Of a stretch of DNA of 64,000 bases, positions 57,739 through 64,000 are shown one piece after another. The DNA comes from Parelaphostrongylus tenuis (Eukaryota; Nematoda; Chromadorea; Rhabditida; Metastrongylidae). The notes beneath the pieces are model-generated. The model was not told the DNA's origin, made no database searches, and saw only the letters and a list, made by a program, of their open reading frames with translations. Location: contig JAHQIW010007320.1 of NCBI GenBank assembly GCA_019055375.1, positions 170,075-234,074 of the forward strand, in the 5' to 3' direction. The first letter of the stretch is position 1; each line of letters begins with the position of its first letter. The position numbers were made by a program, and so were the translations under genes.

Positions 57739-58390
57739 ACAGTGATTAGAGATGTTATAAATTAGATGATTTCTTTCTATTTTAATTGCTTTTTAGCAAT
57801 GGTATGATGTCATAAAACGTTTCCATTATGATTGAAACGAGAATTTAGCTCCCGTTCAAGAACAAGAGTTTTGCAGATCTTGTGGCACCTTTCCATTTTT
57901 GTGACTTTTCCTGAAAACTAAGGTAACAAATCGTATCTACCAGGGCCGAGGTAATTGTCAGCGATCAATGATTGGTTTTTCTGGTCGTCGCTTTCTGGCT
58001 TTCTTACGAAACACATCTACATCTTATGTTATCATCACCAGTGGTCTATCGCTGATACTTTCTTCCTCTCTTCGTAGCATTCTCGTTTTTCGCTCGTTTT
58101 TCTTTTTGTTCTTCTCCTCCATTCATCAACTCTTTTCGTTGATAGTGATCGAATCCGAACGAATGCTTAAAGGCTGTCGTGCCTACAAAACTTCATTCAT
58201 AGTGTTTCTGCCTCTGGAATGGTGTTATATTCAATCTGCTCTAATCTAGTGACCTCATTTCGAAACCGCCATCGATCTTATTCAGACTGCGTCTTCTTCA
58301 CGAAACGACTTCTAAAAATACTTTGAAGATTATTCAGTTTGAAATATACTAATTTATTATAAGTATAAGTAACCCTCTAACACGACCCAA

Positions 58391-58672
58391 GAGCACATTT
58401 TGTGCATTTGATAGAGGTGCTCTGCATCGCATACAAGGTCGATGGTCCGATCTCGCGTTCATGGCTCACCAAAACCATCCATCCCTCCAAAATCAGTAAA
58501 TTGGTACCGGACTAGTCACGGACTACAGCACCAACTCAATACAGCGCGAGGCCACCGTGAGTCACTGTAGGGCCACGTATGCATTCAATCCCTCAAACAA
58601 AGTCAAAACTTGAATATGAATGCATGGCGCATCCCTACTGCGATTGATCAACACCAGTGAGCTTTGTCCTTT
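58391..58672 (+). mobile_element. SINE1 copy
   Basis: The head ..GCATTTGATAGAGGTGCTCTGC, GATGGTCCGATCTCGCGTTC, body AACCATCCATCCCTCC and TTGGTACCGGACTAGTC, and tail GAATGCATGGCGCATCCC, GATTGATCAACACCAG. No microsatellite at the head. Confidence 0.85.
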
Positions 58673-58799
58673 ATTCTTTCATAAGTAACCTGTCATTTCA
58701 TCCTTTGAATGGTGCATCATATATTCGACTGATGTCGTGGAAGACATTTAACAGGCTTTTTGCCTATGTAATGATATGCGGGAAGACGAGAGACCTGAT

Positions 58800-58884
58800 T
58801 TCGTCAGGATACGACATCGAACCAATGACCACACTCGTAAGTGCATCTCAGAAGCAGAAACTACTGCGCCAGAAGCGATCTCGA
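58800..58884 (-). mobile_element. tRNA-like SINE head
   Basis: The minus strand reads CTTCTGGCGCAGTAGTTTC (box A) and GGTCATTGGTTCGATGTCG (box B) at SINE-like spacing. Body unassigned. Confidence 0.45.
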
Positions 58885-59100
58885 ACTAATGTGTAGTGGA
58901 ACGAATGACTCAAAATAATTATATGACTCTCCTCAATTTCATGCAAAAACGGATCCTATTCAGTTCCGTTGTTCTTCTTGGGGATTTCAATCGTGGAATT
59001 AGACGGATTAGGTCGATTCGAAAAAACGTTATTTGAGGATTTTTCCTCCGTCTGTCCTCATTTCGTTTTTCCTCGAGTACCGGTTTTTCTTGGTATTCAG

Positions 59101-59252
59101 TGATATCCGTGTCAGGACGTCTTCAGCTCCTATCCACAAGCGCTCGCCCCGACCTCGCTGCATCGTAGAACAAATCTGCAAACTGCTCCACAACTGCGAT
59201 TCTTCCAGATTTTGCGCAAATTCGTGTGATGGTTCCACGGATCGAAATCAAA
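59101..59252 (+). CDS. Candidate exon with weak LDL-receptor class A resemblance
   Basis: From the GGTATTCAG acceptor to TCAAA|GTGACG, 50 codons: DIRVRTSSAPIHKRSPR, CIVEQICKLLHNCDSSRF, CANSCDGSTDRNQ, then SDD if the frame is read on. LDLa modules carry a C-D-G-x-x-D-C-x-x-x-S-D-E core. Here CDGSTD.NQSDD fits except that the next Cys is Arg and upstream Cys spacing is irregular. It may be a decayed or partial module, or coincidence. The region is GC-richer than its flanks, and the antisense strand is also open. Confidence 0.3.
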
Positions 59253-59594
59253 GTGACGACAGATATAGTTTCATCAAGTGTTTTTATTGAAGGAAAGGCG
59301 TATATAACATCACTAACGTATGTTGGAAATATTTATATTTCCAACGAAGTATTTCCCATTATAGCTCAACTACTTTATAGTCACAGTAGTTCTGAAACAC
59401 GGACTAAACTTATGATCTAGTAGATCCAAACTTGCTAGTGCCCCTTAACGAGATCCGCTAGATTTTTTCTTCACACCATTGAGATCCTCTATCTGCTTTT
59501 CTCTCATCCGTGTCTTAACCTATTCGAAGAATGTCACCAATCACTAGTCAAGAACATTGATCCAGAAAGCAAAAATTGGAGTAGACTCCACTCA

Positions 59595-59665
59595 AGTCGA
59601 AGTTGATAGGTAAGGCGCAGCGCAGTGGGCCCCAAAACGGTATTTGTGAGTTTGAAACCACCTCA
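59595..59665 (+). mobile_element. Possible tRNA-like SINE head
   Basis: AAGGCGCAGCGCAGTGGG (box A-like) and GTGAGTTTGAAACCACC (box B-like). The box B is degenerate and no body was matched. Confidence 0.3.
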
Positions 59666-59999
59666 AGTATGAAATTTAGTTTTTATCTCGGCACTCTTAT
59701 GGCTATAATTTACACCGTACCCTGTCGTTAAAATAAAGTAAAGTTGATTGTGTTGTTTTTTTTGCATGGTTCCTAAAGTGATTTTTTAGTCATTGAGATG
59801 AAATTTAGTAATGACACTTGTGCCATCACTTTTATGGAGAAGTCAGCGAATGGTTCAGTATTTCCTTTATTTGTTTACTAGAGAAATTTTATTTTATTTT
59901 TTTTGTATTTTTTTCAGTTTCTAGAGAGAGCCTTTTCAATGTTTTCTCTTTTAGAGATCGAATTTTTTTTTGCTCTTTGCATGGCCTATCATCACTTCT

Positions 60000-60180
60000 G
60001 CTGTGTACGGATCCCAATATAATCCAACCGTTTTCTGGCGTTTATTGTCCTCAAGATCTCTCAAAGTTTTACGTGTTGTTTCGTATAGTGCTTGAATATT
60101 TCTCTATGAATGCCGAAAAATGCTCATCGACTCAATTCTTTTTGCAATCTTGAGGGTAGCCGAGCTAAGGTATTCCCATG
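60000..60180 (-). mobile_element. SINE2 fragment
   Basis: The tail complement ACGGATCCCAATATAATCC and the internal TTTGCAATCTTGAGGGTAGCC correspond to 3010-3100. The head is absent. Confidence 0.4.
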
Positions 60181-60859
60181 GGATTGCAAAAGAGTTTAGA
60201 ATAGGGGATCGAGTCAACAGCTTGCCTTCTGATAGCTCGTTTCGATGATGTTGGAACGTTCAAAAGAAAAAGAAACAAAAAAGTAAGAAGTAAAGAAACA
60301 TGGTAAGTAAAAATATCATATCATTGTTTTGGTTTTCCAGTATTTATGAATACTATAGGGAAATAAATGAAGAGAAAGAAAAAAATACTCTATAATAAAA
60401 AAAGAGCATCGTTATTAACTTCGAAGATTTCAACCTTGTCAAATTTATTTAAAATGTCGTCGGCCTCGTTTTTTTTCCTTGCGGTTGTGCCCGTGACTTC
60501 TTCTAGTGCTATACTAGATATTTCCAATTACTGCAGCAAAAAAGCAATAAAAAAATGTTTTTGTTTCCCTATGGCTCATATTCTACTAGTTTAAGTGACC
60601 TTCATATTATTAGTACGCACACGCATTATGTTCTTGTTATTGGTTGCAACAGTTTCTAAAAATATCGGTGTTATGTGATTTTTTCCTGTGCTATAGTTCT
60701 CAGTGACAAACACAAAAATGTCTGCCAACCTCTATTGTGTTACAGCGCCCATTTTTAAAATTCTTCTCTTCCATTATTTCATTCATTTTTCCTTTTCTCA
60801 TCCTTTGTTCTGGTACTATAAGCAATCATCTCATTGAACACGCCAAAATTTCCATTACC

Positions 60860-61275
60860 CTTCAATCGACTTTCGTCTGAAACCTCGCTTAATAAGCCCA
60901 GTATAATCTGGTAGAGTGTTCTAAGCCATTTATGAGGTCTGACAGACATATCTAGTGCTAAACGTCGTACCATTCGGCTTTCTCGTAAGCGTCATCACCA
61001 GCACATGCTATTCCGCTCACCCCTACCGATATAAGGTATGGACGCCGAAGAAGCATTACTTCACCTCAAACAAAATTATCACTTGATGTTGCGTTATTTC
61101 TGAGTGATTGATTGTCGATTGCATGGCGTACGGCTGAATCGACTTCTTTTTGAGACCTCGTTTGAAAATCCATGCCAAATGACATGTGCTACCGATGAGG
61201 CTTGCGAGAAGGTCGAAACATACGTCTGACACTAGACGTCCCTTATCAGACCTCACGAAAAGCTCAAAACATTCT
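60860..61275. mobile_element. MITE-A-like palindrome
   Basis: The left arm GCCATTTATGAGGTCTGACAGAC, TCTAGTGCTAAACGT, CGGCTTTCTCGTAAGCGTC pairs with the right arm GATGAGGCTTGCGAGAAGG, CGTCTGACACTAGACG, TCAGACCTCACGAAAAGC. The direct unit AATCGACTTTC..GACCTCG.TT.AA occurs at both 60864 and 61136, the same architecture as 54316-54835. Confidence 0.65.
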
Positions 61276-61662
61276 CTCAGATTTTATAGATATCCCATTA
61301 CCTCTTAGCTGGCACTACGAGTGATCTCCCATGAAATCTGTCACAAGTGAAGTGCTATTCAATATTTCATAGCTTCATACCATAATCCCTCTTTCTTTTT
61401 CCTTTTCTTCATAGGACATATTATCGGATATCATCTACAGAATGATTGCTCTACTCAATCGAGTAGTTTTCTTTCCGTTTCATTCTTTTTTTTCGTCGCT
61501 TTTCTCTATTCCAGTCACCGTTTATTTTCAACACTTCTCAATGTTATACTCTCATGTCAAAAGAGGGAAATTTTTTTCAAACATTGAAACGCACGGTGTC
61601 GATATATGGATAGAAAAACGTTCATATACGCACAGCACATACAAATATATTCACTCATAGAT

Positions 61663-61667
61663 ATACT

Positions 61668-61709
<42 letters not shown>

Positions 61710-61914
61710 GTACATATAAACAGGAGATCGCTCATGTACATACAGATAACATATGTAAGCAATCAAACAAAAGCTAATATTCACATCCACCTGCAATTAC
61801 GTACACAAACACACGCTCGTATACACATCCACAGATGCATAGCCGCATATACACTTGCGCATATATGTACATATATATAATTATATATAAATAGATGTAT
61901 ATGTATATATATAT
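61663..61914 (+). repeat. Microsatellite block: (AT)n and CACA/TATA units
   Basis: A pure (AT)n run at 61670-61706, a gap, then ACACAAACACACGC and ATATATGTACATATATATA units up to the SINE1 head at 61914. Confidence 0.85.
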
Positions 61915-62056
61915 GGTGCGTGTGGCTAGGTGTGGCCCTACGCCACATATGCCACTAATGGTTCAATCCCGCGCCCAAAGCTCACCAAGCTTATTATTTT
62001 TCCGAGGTAGACGAAATGCTACAAAACTTGTCTAGGAGGTGAGAAGCACTGACCTG
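61914..62056 (+). mobile_element. SINE1, 5' part
   Basis: The head GTGCGTGTGGCTAGGTGTGGC, box B ATGGTTCAATCCCGCGCCC, then AGCTCACCAAGCTTATTAT and ACTTGTCTAGGAGGTGAGAAG. It is truncated before the tail. Confidence 0.65.
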
Positions 62057-62129
62057 TTACATCGATGGGCCTCTGCGGAAAGATTAAAAAAGCAACACAT
62101 ACTGTAATCACCTCAAACATTGCTTGCTA

Positions 62130-62396
62130 CGTCTATACATCTAGCACTGGATCCTTTCTTCGCTTACTCCCATTCATTATCCTTAAGGTTTTCGAACATT
62201 TCTGCTTAAGAATTTCGTCATCTCTAGGATATCGTCGAATACTGGTCGAGCAGGTATTCTTCCAGTTCAAAGAATAGCCAGACTAAAGCGTTGTCAGGCT
62301 ATTGCAGGAGCGTGGTGGGGAAAGGGGTCGAACCTCTACATAGCTTCTTCATAAGGACATCACCAACTACCTGGCCGCAACCCCCTCTCCTGCATG
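62130..62396 (-). mobile_element. SINE2 copy
   Basis: The head CATGCAGGAGAGGGGGTTGCG, GCCAGGTAGTTGGTGATG, GTAGAGGTTCGACCCCTTTCC (a good box B) and tail GGATCCAGTGCTAGATG. The body is diverged. Confidence 0.55.
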
Positions 62397-62403
62397 AACT
62401 ATG

Positions 62404-62478
62404 ATGCAGATATATATGTATATGCATGTCATGTGTGTATATACAATATATGATGTGCATATACGTATGTATACACAT
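62404..62478 (+). repeat. TATATGTATATG microsatellite
   Basis: It lies between the head of the SINE2 (62396) and the tail of the next SINE1 (62480). Confidence 0.8.
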
Positions 62479-62479
62479 A

Positions 62480-62782
62480 AAGGATAAAGGATAAAGCTTT
62501 TGGCGTTGATCAATTCCTGAGGGATGCGCCATGCATTCGACTTCAATTTCTAACTTCGTTTGAGGTGATTGAATGCATATCTGGCCTCAAACAATGACTC
62601 GCGGTGGCCTCTCGCTGAACCGAGTCAGTGCTGCTTATCCTCCCAGACAAATCTGAGGCCAGTCTGGTACCAATTTACCGACCCCGGAGGGATGGATGGT
62701 TTGGTGAACCATGAGCGCGAAATTAAGCCACTGACCTCGTGAGCGACGCAGAGCACCTCTAACACACTGCGTCACATGCGCT
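62480..62782 (-). mobile_element. SINE1 copy, best preserved
   Basis: Full length: head AGCGCATGTGACGCAGTGTG, TTAGAGGTGCTCTGCGTCGC, then a mutated box B (AGTGGCTTAATTTCGCGCTC). The body CCATCCATCCCTCCGGGG, TTGGTACCAGACTGGCC, CTGGGAGGATAAGCAGC, and the tail CATGGCGCATCCCTCAGG, AATTGATCAACGCCAAAAGC. Confidence 0.85.
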
Positions 62783-62784
62783 CC

Positions 62785-62860
62785 TATGTATACACATATG
62801 TATACATATACACATATGCATATACATGTGTATGTTCACGCGTGTATACACAAAATATAC
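62785..62860 (+). repeat. TATACACATATG microsatellite
   Basis: ATGTATACACATATGTATAC units, flush with the SINE1 head. Confidence 0.85.
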
Positions 62861-63813
62861 ATTGTATAATATCATAACAGTCTTCAATTCTGCAAAATAT
62901 GACGTCGCTTTCTTGATGAACGGAATGGTACTTTCGTTCAATCGTTTCATCCATTCATTGTCGGCCATCCTCCTCTATTCAGTCATGCCAGTTCCACAAT
63001 ATAGCTGCCATTCATCGGTCTTTTGCCTGTTTCTCGCCTTTCGATGTCATTTCGAAACGAAATCAAACATTATTTGCATATGCAAATTCGTAAGCATTTC
63101 AACAATCCTCGACTATAACCAACAAACCAACCAATCAATGAACAGACTTAAATTGGACAATTCTTTAGCACAGTCAGATTTGCACTGCTCTTACACAGTA
63201 ACGCAATGAGCTGCATTGAATGCAATTCAGCTGAACCGTGCATCCCAAATATTGGGTACAGTTCAAATCTTTGAACGCTAATAGATTCTTCTCACTTCTC
63301 GCCCATACTTCCTCCTTACTACTTGTGTTTTCCATTTTTTGGCGGCAATCTAATCTAGGAAACCGCTTTCTTGTTTCTTTTGCCTTACATCTTTTAATAT
63401 TCGCTCTCATCCACTGTCTGTGCGTTTAATTCCTTGTAAGTGGTACTTTTTTGATACAAGCAGATTAATGCTACGCATGAATTTTAGTAGTATTGTCTAA
63501 CCACTCATCAGCTTTTCAGACTGTTTCCTTTTGATGTTTTTTCCTTCCAAAAGTTTTTTGCACTTTTTTTTGAATTTCTGATGACCCCATTCCACATTTC
63601 ATTCGTTGCATTCCTTTAATCGAATTTCCAATATATCTGCTTTTACTGACACAGTAATTCGCATTTTTTCTGAGATGACTTATATATTATCGATGAAATT
63701 TCGTCAGATGACTTCGGATTTCCGAATTGTTTTTCATTGTCGCAAATTTTCACATCGTCTTCGTCAAAGATGAATGATTTTTGATTCCAACGCTCTCAAA
63801 ATATTCACTTCAG

Positions 63814-64000
63814 ATGGCGGCATTGCCGTTAATGAAATTTACTCGCCGACTTCACCTCATCGAATTCATCCGTCCAACCTCAACCAACTATGGGACAATA
63901 AGCTTCACCATCACGGCGCTAGCTGTCCATCCACGAAGATATTCATCATATTGGTGACCCGATACGTAACGATGTTTTATACTCATGCTCGACTTTTCTG
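63814..64000 (+). CDS. Candidate exon running off the window end
   Basis: After a TTCACTTCAG acceptor at 63812-63813, the frame entered with two nucleotides reads GGIAVNEIYSPTSPHRIHP, SNLNQLWDNKLHHHGAS, PSTKIFIILVTRYVTMF and is open to the last base. A TATTG|GTGACC donor near 63949 is possible. The frame beginning at the ATG of the acceptor junction (MAALPLMKF..) closes at TGA. His, Asn, Pro and Ser are rich in the first part. No family recognised. Confidence 0.4.

Noticed and set aside
1..64000. CRISPR array, phage, plasmid or bacterial operon
   Set aside because: No spaced identical repeats, Shine-Dalgarno-led gene strings or long contiguous ORFs occur. The repeat content is eukaryotic.

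Overview
The window looks like nuclear DNA of a strongylid (hookworm-type) nematode. It is AT-rich, has no operons or long bacterial ORFs, and carries mariner relics of the type known from hookworms, tRNA-derived SINEs, fold-back MITEs, TATG/TATA microsatellites and small exon-sized reading frames with GT..AG borders. The species assignment is inference. Short ORFs are common by chance in such DNA, and two of the most protein-like ORFs proved to be SINE bodies. Every exon below is therefore a candidate, not a proven gene, and no protein could be named with confidence.

Layout. 1-6.1 kb: a possible degraded LTR-element integrase piece, a truncated mariner, a SINE, and the best gene candidate of the window: minus-strand exons at 5433-5179, 4720-4588 and 3551-3476 whose splice phases agree. 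7-8.6 kb: an internally deleted mariner with ~110-bp terminal repeats inside a perfect 24-bp inverted repeat, then a SINE4 copy. 9-16 kb: pyrimidine tract, degraded SINE, open frames near 12.2-12.5 and 13.6-14.2 kb, and a minus-strand mariner at 14.8-15.6 kb. 16-30 kb: several SINEs, three MITE families and one small plus-strand exon near 20 kb. 30-40 kb: SINEs, microsatellites, a second Tc1/mariner relic at 33.9-34.5 kb and a ~400-bp direct duplication. 40-64 kb: candidate exons on both strands, further SINEs and MITEs, and a third mariner-type relic at 45.4 kb.

At least four tRNA-derived SINE groups (called SINE1 to SINE4 here) were recognised by comparing copies within the window. Six microsatellites abut the tRNA-like head of a SINE. 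A family of palindromic repeats (called MITE-A here) occurs six or more times and makes long hairpins. No CRISPR array, rRNA, convincing functional tRNA, riboswitch or bacterial element was seen, and no complete intact transposase remains. No obviously new defence, toxin or metabolic system is present. The points most worth following are the SINE-microsatellite junctions, the long-TIR mariner, the palindromic MITEs and the minus-strand exon chain.
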